Origin: DATJWY01 sp035500775
GTDB taxonomy: Bacteria; Pseudomonadota; Alphaproteobacteria; Acetobacterales; Acetobacteraceae
NCBI GenBank assembly: GCA_035500775.1
Contig: DATJWY010000092.1
Location: 1-29,373, forward strand
Direction of reading: 5' to 3'
DNA: 29,373 bases
The notes under the pieces are model-generated. The model worked only from the letters and a program-made list of their open reading frames with translations. It ran no database searches and was not told where the DNA came from. Positions 1 through 7,910 of the stretch are shown here, piece after piece. Both the position numbers and the translations under genes were made by a program. Position 1 is the first letter of the stretch, and each line of letters starts with the position of its first letter.

Positions 1-408
1 GGGCCCGGAGATCACGACGCGATCCCCCGTCACGGCGCATTGCTCCCGCATGACGACGGTATCGCTGCCTTTCGGCAGCACCGCGCCGGTGGCGATGGCG
101 ACGCACTCGCCCATGCTGACGGCGCCGCCAAACGGCGCGCCGGCGCGCGCGCGGCCGATACAGCGCAGGGACGTGGCGGCGTCGCCGAAGCGGCAGGCGA
201 AACCGTCCATCGCACTCCGGTCATGGACGGGCGACGCGGCCGTGGCGCGGACATCGCGCGCCAGCACGCGGCCCGCGGCCTTGTGGAGCGGAACCCGCTC
301 ACGATCCGCGACCGCGGCGGTCCGCGCGGCCACAAGGGCAAGCGCGTCCTCGACCAGGGTGAGCCCGGCTGTCGCCGGATAGCAGTCACGGCGGACGGCG
401 CCGGTCAT
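1..408 (-). CDS. moeA: Molybdopterin molybdenumtransferase MoeA, N-terminal part (runs off window)
   Basis: MoeA inserts molybdenum into adenylylated molybdopterin in the cytoplasm. The minus-strand frame from the ATG at 408-406 is open for 136 codons to the window edge. It shows two MoeA hallmarks: HDRSAMDGFA near residues 57-66 and the IATGAVLPKGSDTVVMRE block near residues 103-120. The ATG overlaps the stop of mobB (ATGA), so translation is probably coupled and this is the last visible gene of the nitrate operon. A different frame on the same strand also looks open here but has no family match and an arginine/serine-rich shadow composition. The 3' part, with the C-terminal domain, lies outside the window. 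Placement with nasA suggests cofactor supply for the nitrate reductase. Confidence 0.9.
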   Translation of the reverse strand, partial: MTGAVRRDCYPATAGLTLVEDALALVAARTAAVADRERVPLHKAAGRVLARDVRATAASPVHDRSAMDGFACRFGDAATSLRCIGRARAGAPFGGAVSMGECVAIATGAVLPKGSDTVVMREQCAVTGDRVVISGP

Positions 409-905
409 GACGCCCCCATCGCTTGCGACACGATGAACGCCGCCACCGCGCCCGGATCATCGAGAGAAAGGCAGGGCCGACCCGCTGTCTCGACGGTCAC
501 GTTGCTCGCCACCGCCAGAATGTCCGGATCGTCCGGAAACAAAGGCGGCTTGCGCAGGCTTGGACGATAGACCTCGATCTTCGGAACCCGCGCCAGCTTG
601 AAGCCTTCGACCAGCAGGAGGTCCACTTGCGTCATGCGGCGCGCGAGCGCGTGAAGGGAGACGTCGTCATCGCCGCGCTGTTCACGCAAGAGCGCCCAGC
701 GTTCGCCGGAGACCAGCATCACCTCTTCGGCGCCGGCCTCCCGATGGCGGTAGCTATCCTTGCCCGGCCGATCGAGGTCGAAGCCATGATGGGCGTGCTT
801 GATGGTCGAGACCCGCAACCCGCTCCGCCGCAAGAGCGGTAGAACCTGGGCGATGAGCGTGGTCTTGCCGCTGCCGCTGCTGCCCACGAAGCCGACGAAT
901 TTCAT
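405..905 (-). CDS. mobB: Molybdopterin-guanine dinucleotide biosynthesis adapter protein MobB
   Basis: This is a 166-residue GTP-binding P-loop protein of the MobB family, thought to assist MobA in attaching GMP to molybdopterin. A Walker A motif GSSGSGKT is at residues 8-15, followed by the family-typical TIKHAHHGFD and DSYRHREAGA segments and a VDLLLVEGFK strand. The ATG at 905-903 overlaps the nasA stop in an ATGA arrangement. Longer upstream readings of this frame only run into nasA and lack family similarity. The 3' end overlaps the moeA start in the same way. The gene order nasA-mobB-moeA implies that the bis-MGD cofactor genes are co-transcribed with the enzyme that needs them. Confidence 0.93.
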   Translation of the reverse strand: MKFVGFVGSSGSGKTTLIAQVLPLLRRSGLRVSTIKHAHHGFDLDRPGKDSYRHREAGAEEVMLVSGERWALLREQRGDDDVSLHALARRMTQVDLLLVEGFKLARVPKIEVYRPSLRKPPLFPDDPDILAVASNVTVETAGRPCLSLDDPGAVAAFIVSQAMGAS

Positions 906-3553
906 TGGGTGCTCCAGGCTGCGTCCGCGGCCAGCAGCTTCTTGAGTTCGGGAATGCAGGACCCGCAATTGGTGCCCGCGCGCAGGACGGCGCCAATTTC
1001 CGCGGGGGCTGTGAGCTTCTTCGCGCGGATCGCGCTGCAAATGGCGGCCTCGCCGACCGAAAAGCAGGAGCAGACGATCTTGCCGCCTGGCGCCGCGCCC
1101 GCTTCGAGGCCGGCCAGCAGCGCGAGCCGCGCGATCGGTTCGAGTTCCTGACCGAGCCAGCGCGACGCCTGATCGGCTTCCGGAAAGGCGGCCCGCGGCG
1201 CCGCGAAGAACACGCAGGCTTCCAGCCGCCCGCCTATCAGGCCGGCGTAGCGGAACACCGACTTCCTCGGATCGGAATAGGAAACAAGCTCCGCCGCTTC
1301 GGGCACCCGAAGCAGGCTTCGCAGACCCTGTTCGGACTCGACAAGCTCAACGAGCGGCGTCCAGCCGGACATCTCATAGGCGAAGCCGGCGGCGATCGGC
1401 GCCTTGGACCAATGCACGGTCTCTCCCAGAACGGGATCGCCGGCGGCGCGCCGTAACAGGAGACCGCGCCAGGCTTCGGCGACGGCCGCAACCCGCACCT
1501 TGGTCCCCTTGAGGTCGGGCTGGCCGGAGACCGGATCTGTCACCGCATGCACCAGGCGGCCGACAGGTCCGGAGGATGAGAACTGGTCGGTCCAGTGCAT
1601 CGGCATGAACACGTCGCCGGCGCGCATTGCAGCGTCGATGCTCACGCGCAGCACGGCGCTTCCATGCGGGCTTTCGATCCGGGCGAGGCCGTCGTCTTCG
1701 ATCCCGCGCCGCGCCGCGTCGCGCGGATTCAGTGCGAGACGCGGCCCCGCGCTATGGGTCATCAGATGCGGCACGCGGCCCGTGCGCGTCATGGTGTGCC
1801 ATTGGTCGCGCACGCGGCCGGTGTTGAGGGTGAGCGGATAATCGGGCTGCCGCTCATCCGCCGTGATCGCGAGCGGGAGCATGCGCGCGCGGCCATCCGG
1901 CGTGGGGAAGCCGCCGCGCGCGAAGAGGCGCGCTCCCGTCCGGCCGCGGCCGGGCCTGGGACAAGGCCATTGCACGGGCGCGAGCGCGTCATAGGCAGCA
2001 TCATCCAAATCGGCGAGCGCGCCGATGTCGAAAACGCGCTGGCCGTCATTCTCGAAGGCCGAGAGGGCGGCATGCTCGCGAAAGATGTCGGCGGGCCGGA
2101 TATAGGAGAATTCCTTCTCCCAGCCCATGCGCCTGGCCACTTGCGCGAATACCCACCAGTCGGGCCGCGCGTCGCCGGGTGCGGTGCGGAAGGCGCGCTG
2201 GCGCGAGATGCGCCGTTCGGAATTGGTGACGGTCCCGTCCTTCTCCGCCCAGCCCGCCGCCGGCAGCACGATATGGGCCAGCGCGGTGGTGTCGGTCGGC
2301 CAGGCGTCGGAGACGATGACCAATGGACATTGGGCCAGCGCGTCGCGTACGCGGCCGGCGCGCGGCATGCTGTCAGCCGGATTGGTCGCGGCGATCCAGA
2401 CGGCCTGCACGCGGCCATCCGCGACCGCATCGAACAGATCGACGGCCTTGTGGCCGGGCCTGGTCGCGATGCGCGGGGCGTTCCAGAACCGGCGCACGCG
2501 GTCCACGTCCTCGGGCGCGAACGCCATATGCGCGGCGAGCTGGTTGGCAAGGCCACCAACCTCACGGCCGCCCATCGCATTGGGCTGTCCGGTGAGGGAG
2601 AACGGCCCCATGCCGGCGCGTCCGATGCGTCCGGCGGCCAGGTGGCAATTGAGTATGGCATTGACCTTGTCGGTGCCGCTCATGGATTGATTGACGCCCT
2701 GAGAATAGAGCGTCATCACGCGCTCGGTGCGAGCGAACAGATCATAGAAGTGGCGCACATCCTCGGGCGCGAGGTCCGCCACCGCGGCGACGATCTCCGG
2801 AGACGCCGCCGATCGCCGCGCCGCGTCAAGCGCGTCGTCGAAGCCCGAGACATGGGTCTCGATCCAGTCGCGATCGAGCGCGCCCCTATCAGCCAGATAC
2901 ACGAGCAGGCCGTTGAACAGCGGCACGTCCATGCCAGGGGCGAGCGGCAGATGCAGGTCGGCGGTTTCGGCGGTGGCGGTGCGGCGCGGATCAATGGTGA
3001 CGATCTTCGTGCCACGCTTTTCGCGCGCCGCCATCAGGCGCTGATAAAGTACCGGATGGCACCAGGCCATGTTGGCGCCGACCTGAACGACGAGATCGGC
3101 TTCCTCCAGATCCTCGTAGCAGCCCGGCACGACATCCTCGCCGAAGGCGCGCACATGGCCGGTCACCGAGGACGACATGCAGAGCCGCGAATTGGTGTCG
3201 ATGTTGCCCGAGCCGATAAAGCCCTTCATCAGCTTGTTGGCGACGTAATAGTCCTCGGTGAGAAACTGGCCGGAGACATAGAAGGCGATCGCATCCGGTC
3301 CATGCGTTTCGCGGATGCGCGTGAACGCGGCCGCGATGAAGTCGAGCGCTTCGTCCCAACTCGCTTCCCGGCCGTGCACCATCGGCTTGATAAGGCGATC
3401 CGGCAGCGCGAGCGTGTCCTTGAGCGCCGCGCCTTTCGAGCATAGTCGCCCAAAATTCGCGGGATGGTCTCGATCGCCCCGCGGCACGCCGTCCGCGACC
3501 GAGACTCCACACCCGACCCCGCAATAGGGGCATGTGGTACGCAGCGCCGTCAC
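902..3553 (-). CDS. nasA: Assimilatory nitrate reductase catalytic subunit
   Basis: This 883-residue molybdopterin oxidoreductase reduces nitrate to nitrite in the cytoplasm. The N-terminal [4Fe-4S] cysteines are C8, C11, C15 and C38. C125 within SRLCMSSSV is the expected molybdenum ligand, as in NapA/NasA-type enzymes. The C-terminus carries a BFD-like [2Fe-2S] domain with C828-x-C830 and C863-x2-C866, as in Klebsiella-type NasA. The start is a GTG at 3553-3551 that shares four bases with the nirD stop (GTGA). The open frame extends further upstream, but that part is arginine-rich shadow of nirD. There is no Tat signal, in agreement with a cytoplasmic assimilatory role. Electron donor is not evident here; no nasB-type flavoprotein gene is present in the window. 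Confidence 0.95.
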   Translation of the reverse strand: MTALRTTCPYCGVGCGVSVADGVPRGDRDHPANFGRLCSKGAALKDTLALPDRLIKPMVHGREASWDEALDFIAAAFTRIRETHGPDAIAFYVSGQFLTEDYYVANKLMKGFIGSGNIDTNSRLCMSSSVTGHVRAFGEDVVPGCYEDLEEADLVVQVGANMAWCHPVLYQRLMAAREKRGTKIVTIDPRRTATAETADLHLPLAPGMDVPLFNGLLVYLADRGALDRDWIETHVSGFDDALDAARRSAASPEIVAAVADLAPEDVRHFYDLFARTERVMTLYSQGVNQSMSGTDKVNAILNCHLAAGRIGRAGMGPFSLTGQPNAMGGREVGGLANQLAAHMAFAPEDVDRVRRFWNAPRIATRPGHKAVDLFDAVADGRVQAVWIAATNPADSMPRAGRVRDALAQCPLVIVSDAWPTDTTALAHIVLPAAGWAEKDGTVTNSERRISRQRAFRTAPGDARPDWWVFAQVARRMGWEKEFSYIRPADIFREHAALSAFENDGQRVFDIGALADLDDAAYDALAPVQWPCPRPGRGRTGARLFARGGFPTPDGRARMLPLAITADERQPDYPLTLNTGRVRDQWHTMTRTGRVPHLMTHSAGPRLALNPRDAARRGIEDDGLARIESPHGSAVLRVSIDAAMRAGDVFMPMHWTDQFSSSGPVGRLVHAVTDPVSGQPDLKGTKVRVAAVAEAWRGLLLRRAAGDPVLGETVHWSKAPIAAGFAYEMSGWTPLVELVESEQGLRSLLRVPEAAELVSYSDPRKSVFRYAGLIGGRLEACVFFAAPRAAFPEADQASRWLGQELEPIARLALLAGLEAGAAPGGKIVCSCFSVGEAAICSAIRAKKLTAPAEIGAVLRAGTNCGSCIPELKKLLAADAAWSTQ

Positions 3554-3891
3554 GCGGTTTTCCCGGCGGCAACTGGCAGACCGACATGCACCTCGCCCGC
3601 CACCACGCGAACCGGCAGCGATGGCGTGCGCCCCTCGTCGGGCGCGAGCGCCTCGCCGGCCGTAAGATCGATCACCCAGTTGTGCAGCGGGCAGGTGACC
3701 GTGTCGCCGGAGACGATGCCTTCGGAGAGCGGGCCCCGGCGGTGCGGACATTCATCCACCAGGGCGAAGACGCCGCCCGCGCCGGTGCGGAACACGGCGA
3801 TCGGCCGCCCTTCATGACCAAAGCAGAGTCGCCGCGCACCCTGGATAGGGATGTTGTCGATGGGACCGATATTCTTCCAGAGGAGATCCAT
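3550..3891 (-). CDS. nirD: Nitrite reductase [NAD(P)H] small subunit, Rieske type
   Basis: This 113-residue protein is the small partner of NirB in assimilatory nitrite reduction. It is a Rieske-fold domain with the iron-sulfur ligands still present: C48-x-H50 and C67-x2-H70 in the CPHRRGPL and CPLHNWVID segments. Some NirD proteins have lost these residues, so this copy probably binds a [2Fe-2S] cluster. The start ATG at 3891 lies only two bases after the nirB stop. An in-frame extension upstream has no similarity to the family. Order nirB-nirD-nasA with minimal spacing indicates one transcript. Confidence 0.95.
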   Translation of the reverse strand: MDLLWKNIGPIDNIPIQGARRLCFGHEGRPIAVFRTGAGGVFALVDECPHRRGPLSEGIVSGDTVTCPLHNWVIDLTAGEALAPDEGRTPSLPVRVVAGEVHVGLPVAAGKTA

Positions 3892-3893
3892 CG

Positions 3894-6383
3894 CTATGCC
3901 TCCGTGAGCGCTGGGAGGCGGGCGAATTCGTGGGCGTCCGCCCCCTTCGCCCGCTCGGCCCAGGGGTCGTCCTGCATGAAGGTCTGGGAATGAAGGAAGC
4001 GCGCATACAGGGCACGCCGGCCGTCGGCATCCTCGACGAGACGGGTCTTCACATAGGCGATGCCGACGCGCGCGATCCAAGGCGCGGTGCGTTCGAGATA
4101 ATGCGCCTCCTCACGGTAGAGCTGCATGAAGGCGCCGGTATATTCGAGCACCTCCTCCTCCGTCGCGACGCGCACCAAGGGATCGGTGATCCGCACCTCG
4201 ACGCCGCCATTGCCGCCGACCAGGATGTCGTAGCCAGCCTCGACGCAGACCACGCCCAGATCCTTGATCGTCGCTTCCGCGCAATTACGCGGACAGCCCG
4301 ACACTGCAAGCTTCACCTTATGCGGCGTCCAGGAACCCCAGCACATCTTCTCCAGCCTGACGCCGAGGCCGGTCGAATCCTGAGTGCCGAACCGGCACCA
4401 CTCGCTGCCGACGCAGGTCTTCACCGTGCGCAGACCCTTGGCGTAGGCATGGCCTGAGACCAGGCCCGCCTTGTTGAGATCGCCCCAGACGGCGGGCAGG
4501 TCATCCTTTTTGACGCCCAAGAGGTCGATCCGCTGCCCCCCCGTCACCTTGACGGTCGGAATGTTGAATTTCTCCGCGACCGACGCGATGGCGTGGAGTT
4601 CGGCGGGCGTGGTGAGTCCGCCCCACATGCGCGGCACTACCGAATAGGTGCCGTCCTTTTGGATGTTGGCGTGAACGCGCTCATTGACGAAGCGCGAGCG
4701 GGAATCGTCGCGATATTCGCCGGGCCAGGCGCAGAGGAGATAATAGTTGAGCGCGGGCCGGCATTTGTGACAGCCATCCGGCTTCTTCCAGGCGAAGGCG
4801 GCGCGCACCGCGTCCATCGTTTTGAGATTTTGCGCGAGGATCGCCTGCCGGATCTCATCATGGTCTGCTTCGGTGCAATCGCACAGGGTCTTCTTGCTCG
4901 CCCTGGCGTCCACGCCCGCGGCGAAGGCGAGCAGACCTTCAACCAGGCCCGTGCATTGACCGCAGGAGGCGGACGCTTTGGTGTGGGCGCGCACGTCTGG
5001 GAGCGAAGTGAGCTTCTTGTCATGGATGGCACGGACGATCGCGCCCTTGGCGACGCCGTTGCAGCCGCAGATCTGGGTATCGTCCGGCATGGCGGCGAAG
5101 TCCGGGCCGGCCGGCTTCCCGCTCCCCGCCTCGGCGAAGGCACGGCCGAAGACGAGGCGCTCACGCAAGCCGCTCACATCTTCTTTGTCGCGCATCAGTT
5201 GGAGATACCATTGCCCATCGGCAACCTCGCCATAGAGCACCGCACCCACCAGCTTGCCGTCGCGCAGGACGATCTTCTTGTAGAGGCCTCTGGAGTCGTC
5301 GCGCAGGGTGATCTCGTCGTCGTCCTCGTCGGCGGCCATGAGCGCGCCCGCCGAAAAGACGTCCACGCCGGTGATCTTGAGACTGGTGGAAAGGGCCTGG
5401 CTGGCGAACATGACGGTCTCATCGCCGGCCAGCCGCGCGGCGCAGACCTTCGCCTGATCCCAGAGCGGCGCGACCAGCCCGAACACCTGGCCGCGATGCT
5501 CGACGCATTCGCCGACCGCGAAGATCTCCGGATCGCTGGTGCGCATGTCATCGAAGACAACGATGCCCCGATTGACTTGCAGCCCCGCCGCGCGCGCCAG
5601 ATCGATGTTGGGCCGGATGCCGATGGCGAGTACCACCAGATCGGCGGGGATGGAGCGCCCGTCAGCGAGCCGCACGCCTTCGGCGCGCCCCGTGCCCAGG
5701 ATCTCTTCGGTCTGACCGTCGGTGAAGAAGGCGATGCCGCGCCGGTCGAGATCGCGCTGCAGGAGTTGTCCGGCGGCCGCGTCGAGCTGACGCTCCATCA
5801 GCGTCGGCATGAGATGCACGAGCGCGACTGACATGCCGCGTTGCCTGAGGCCCCAGGCGGCCTCGAGGCCGAGGAGCCCGCCGCCGATCACCACGGCGCG
5901 TTTCTGGGTGCGCGCGGCCTCCAGCATCTTGTCAACATCGGCGATGTCACGAAAGGCGCAGACGCCGGGCAGACCCAGCCCCGGAATCGGCGGCGCCAGC
6001 GGCCGCGAGCCGGTGGCGATCAACAGCCGATCATAGGGAACACTGATCCCACTCGCGGCGGTGACGGTTTTCATCTCGCGATCGATATGCGTGACCGCAT
6101 CGCCGGCGATGAGGCGGATACCGTTCGCGTCGTACCATTCGCGCGAATTGATGACGATCTCATCCAGGCTCTTGTCGCCTGCGAGCACGCTCGAAAGCAT
6201 GATGCGGTTGTAATTGACGTGCGGCTCGGCCCCGAAAACCGTGATGCGGTAACGCCGCCAGGCATCGTGCTTGAGCAATTCCTCCACCACGCGCATGCCG
6301 GCCATGCCGTTGCCGATGACAACCAGCCTCTGCCAGCCGGGGGCGTTCGATGAAGAGACGGTGCGACCGTCGGGTTGATACAT
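3894..6383 (-). CDS. nirB: Nitrite reductase [NAD(P)H] large subunit
   Basis: This siroheme enzyme reduces nitrite to ammonium with NAD(P)H in the cytoplasm. Counting from the TTG of the longer frame (835 residues), FAD-binding VVIGNGMAG is at 27-35 and NAD-binding VVIGGGLLGLE at 170-180. Two BFD-like [2Fe-2S] units follow (C445/C447/C480/C483 and C507/C509/C544/C547). The siroheme/[4Fe-4S] cysteines are C663, C669, C703 and C707. I place the start at the ATG at 6383 (829 residues), because a GGAG lies seven bases upstream and the upstream alternative is a TTG at 6401. It follows narK by 54 bp and precedes nirD by two bases. All cofactor residues are intact, so it should be active. Confidence 0.96.
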   Translation of the reverse strand: MYQPDGRTVSSSNAPGWQRLVVIGNGMAGMRVVEELLKHDAWRRYRITVFGAEPHVNYNRIMLSSVLAGDKSLDEIVINSREWYDANGIRLIAGDAVTHIDREMKTVTAASGISVPYDRLLIATGSRPLAPPIPGLGLPGVCAFRDIADVDKMLEAARTQKRAVVIGGGLLGLEAAWGLRQRGMSVALVHLMPTLMERQLDAAAGQLLQRDLDRRGIAFFTDGQTEEILGTGRAEGVRLADGRSIPADLVVLAIGIRPNIDLARAAGLQVNRGIVVFDDMRTSDPEIFAVGECVEHRGQVFGLVAPLWDQAKVCAARLAGDETVMFASQALSTSLKITGVDVFSAGALMAADEDDDEITLRDDSRGLYKKIVLRDGKLVGAVLYGEVADGQWYLQLMRDKEDVSGLRERLVFGRAFAEAGSGKPAGPDFAAMPDDTQICGCNGVAKGAIVRAIHDKKLTSLPDVRAHTKASASCGQCTGLVEGLLAFAAGVDARASKKTLCDCTEADHDEIRQAILAQNLKTMDAVRAAFAWKKPDGCHKCRPALNYYLLCAWPGEYRDDSRSRFVNERVHANIQKDGTYSVVPRMWGGLTTPAELHAIASVAEKFNIPTVKVTGGQRIDLLGVKKDDLPAVWGDLNKAGLVSGHAYAKGLRTVKTCVGSEWCRFGTQDSTGLGVRLEKMCWGSWTPHKVKLAVSGCPRNCAEATIKDLGVVCVEAGYDILVGGNGGVEVRITDPLVRVATEEEVLEYTGAFMQLYREEAHYLERTAPWIARVGIAYVKTRLVEDADGRRALYARFLHSQTFMQDDPWAERAKGADAHEFARLPALTEA

Positions 6384-6437
6384 GACGTGGCTCCGGCTCA
6401 AGGGGTTGTGCTCAGTTTCATGTCGGCCTCGCCCCCC

Positions 6438-7649
6438 TCAGACCCGCACGCCGACGAGCATCGCGGCGTCCTGTCGCCAGCGCGGGCGCACGGCGGCGAT
6501 GCCGCCCCACGCCGCCATCGCCAGAAGCGCGAAGAGTCCGAAGCCGAAGGTGTAGCTGCCAGTGAACTCCTTGGCGTAGCCGAGGCTCGCGGCGAGATAG
6601 AAGCCGCCGATACCGCCGGTCATGCCGACCAGTCCGGTCATCAGGCCGACATCGCGTCCGAAGCGTTGAGGCACGAGTTGGAATACCGCGCCATTGCCCA
6701 TGCCGAGCGCCGTCATTCCGGCGATGACGACGCCGAGCGCGCCGAAGGCGGGCAGCACGCCCTGGGCCACCACCAACAGGACAGCAGAGACCACGACGTA
6801 GATCGCCGAAAGGGCGCGGGTACCGCCGATGCGATCGGCGAGGGCTCCACCGAGCGGCCGCGCGAACGAGCCCGCGAAGACGCAGCCCGACGTGAAATAT
6901 CCCGCTGTCACGGCGGAGAGGCGATACTGGTCGTGGAAGTAGATCGGCAGGAAGGACGCGAGGCCGACGAAGCCTCCGAAGCTCACGCTATAGAAGAACA
7001 TGAGCCACCAGGCGTCGGTCTTGCGCAGCAGCCGCGCATAGTCGGCCATGGTCTTGCGCGGCGGGCAGTTAGGGCTGTCCTTGGCCGCAAAGAGAAAGAA
7101 GAGGAAGACCGTGATCAGCGGCAGGATGGCAAGGCCGAAAACGTTGCCCCAGCCGAGCGCGACCGCAAGCGCCGGGGCGAAGAGCGAAGCGAAGACCGTC
7201 CCGGAGTTGCCCGCGCCGGCGAGCCCGAGCGCGATGCCCTGATGCTCAGGCGGATACCAGTAGGACACCATCGGCAAGGCGATGGCGAAGGAGGCGCCGG
7301 CCACGCCGAGCACCAGGCCCAGCGCGAGAACCTGCGGAAAGGAATGGACACCGAGTTTCCAGGCGGCGAACAGGCCGGCGATCACAACAAGCTGCATGAC
7401 GATGCCGGTGCGCCGCGGCTTCCATTGGCCGACCAGGATGCCGTTGACGAAACGCAAGGCGGCGCCCGCCAGCACCGGCGTCGCGACCATCAGGCCTTTC
7501 TCGCCTGGGTTCAGATGCAGGTCCTGGGCGATAAAGATCGCCAACGGGCCGAGCAGCACCCAGACCGCGAAGCTCAGATCGAAATAGGCGAAACAGGCGA
7601 CAAGGGTGGGGAGATGACCCGCCTTGAGGAACGCGCTTTTCATGGGCAT
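6438..7649 (-). CDS. narK: Nitrate/nitrite transporter, NarK/NasA type (MFS)
   Basis: This roughly 403-residue major facilitator protein of the nitrate-nitrite porter family imports nitrate across the inner membrane. The sequence is highly hydrophobic, in keeping with about 12 membrane segments. It has the two nitrate-signature regions: GVAGASFAIALPMVSYWYPP followed by HQGIALGLAGAGNSG, and later GMGNGAVFQLVPQRF with GLVGMTGGIGGF. Start choice is uncertain: GTG at 7658, ATG at 7649 or ATG at 7643 are all in frame, and none has a clear Shine-Dalgarno. That lack matters, because a leader RNA fold reaches this point. It is first in the narK-nirBD-nasA-mobB-moeA unit, downstream of a sigma-54 promoter and an ANTAR leader. 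Confidence 0.93.
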   Translation of the reverse strand: MPMKSAFLKAGHLPTLVACFAYFDLSFAVWVLLGPLAIFIAQDLHLNPGEKGLMVATPVLAGAALRFVNGILVGQWKPRRTGIVMQLVVIAGLFAAWKLGVHSFPQVLALGLVLGVAGASFAIALPMVSYWYPPEHQGIALGLAGAGNSGTVFASLFAPALAVALGWGNVFGLAILPLITVFLFFLFAAKDSPNCPPRKTMADYARLLRKTDAWWLMFFYSVSFGGFVGLASFLPIYFHDQYRLSAVTAGYFTSGCVFAGSFARPLGGALADRIGGTRALSAIYVVVSAVLLVVAQGVLPAFGALGVVIAGMTALGMGNGAVFQLVPQRFGRDVGLMTGLVGMTGGIGGFYLAASLGYAKEFTGSYTFGFGLFALLAMAAWGGIAAVRPRWRQDAAMLVGVRV

Positions 7650-7699
7650 GGCTCGCACATTCAGCGCATAGCGCTGCCGGACCTGTCCGGATGCGAACC
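7650..7699 (-). promoter_or_regulatory. Alternative leader fold competing with ANTAR hairpin 2 and ending at the narK start
   Basis: On the minus strand, GGTTCGCA (7699-7692), which contains the 3' arm of the second ANTAR hairpin, can pair over eight bases with TGCGAGCC (7657-7650), ending directly before the ATG at 7649. One further U.G pair extends it. The enclosed bases form two adjoining hairpins: CCGGA-CAGG-TCCGG (7690-7677) and CAGCGC-TAT-GCGCTG (7676-7662). Together this is a compact three-way junction. It is mutually exclusive with the second ANTAR hairpin. No U-tract follows, so a standard intrinsic terminator is not evident; blocking ribosome entry is the alternative. The pairing is seen directly; the function is inferred. 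Confidence 0.6.
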
Positions 7700-7755
7700 G
7701 CCATTAGTTCGCGGGAAATCCCGATTGCTGCGAAAGCCGCCCGCCATTAGGCGAC
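7693..7755 (-). promoter_or_regulatory. Two-hairpin ANTAR target RNA (NasT binding site) in the narK leader
   Basis: Hairpin 1 (7755-7736) has stem GTCGCCT/GGGCGGC and loop AATGGC. Hairpin 2 (7712-7693) has stem GCGAACT/GGTTCGC and the identical loop AATGGC. Both stems are 7 bp including U.G pairs, and the linker is 23 nt. Known ANTAR targets are paired hairpins with hexaloops having A at position 1 and G at position 4, which both loops satisfy. NasT, encoded just upstream, is an ANTAR antiterminator. Nitrate sensed by NasS would release NasT to bind here and allow expression of the nitrate operon. Confidence 0.85.
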
Positions 7756-7763
7756 CTTCAATT

Positions 7764-7782
7764 GGCTGGGTATGCCCAGGCC
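7764..7782 (-). promoter_or_regulatory. Small hairpin at the predicted 5' end of the narK leader
   Basis: The bases CTGGG and CCCAG pair around CATA (minus strand), with flanking GGC/GCC giving an extended stem with one bulged base. It begins only a few bases after the transcription start predicted from the sigma-54 site, so it could protect the 5' end of the leader. Its role is unknown. Confidence 0.4.
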
Positions 7783-7797
7783 GATACGGCTATATCA

Positions 7798-7812
7798 GCA
7801 AAGATTGTGCCA
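7798..7812 (-). promoter_or_regulatory. Sigma-54 (RpoN) -24/-12 promoter for narK-nirBD-nasA-mobB-moeA
   Basis: The minus strand reads TGGCAC-AATCT-TTGC, followed by T. GG and GC are separated by exactly 10 bases, the required spacing, and the two blocks match the consensus TGGCAC(G)N4-5TTGC(W). Transcription should start near 7786, giving a leader of about 137 nt before the ATG at 7649. An NtrC-like site lies just upstream, as expected for a nitrogen-regulated sigma-54 promoter. Confidence 0.88.
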
Positions 7813-7842
7813 ACCCCATTGCGCCGCAACAAATGCGGAAAA

Positions 7843-7857
7843 GCACGACTTAGGTGC
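7843..7857 (-). promoter_or_regulatory. NtrC-like activator binding site
   Basis: GCAC-N7-GTGC matches the NtrC dyad consensus. It is centred about 64 bp upstream of the predicted sigma-54 transcription start, closer than the usual 100-140 bp, but enhancer sites tolerate variation. It suggests general nitrogen control on top of nitrate-specific control by NasST. I did not find a convincing second copy between here and the nasS stop. Confidence 0.65.
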
Positions 7858-7910
7858 CGTTATTTTGAGCGCGCATGCCCATCATGCCCACAAAAGCGCA
7901 CATTATTTGC

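Noticed and set aside
30..389. 119-codon minus-strand frame at the window start
   Set aside because: It is Arg/Pro/Ser-rich and out of frame; the MoeA motifs lie in a different minus-strand frame that is open to the window edge.
1595..3445. 616-codon open frame on the plus strand
   Set aside because: It is antisense to nasA, rich in Arg/Ala/Gly/His, and matches no family; nasA in the minus frame has all cofactor motifs.
7860..7905. Second NtrC site in the narK upstream region
   Set aside because: TGCGC ... GGGCA only loosely resembles the dyad; the half-sites do not match well enough.
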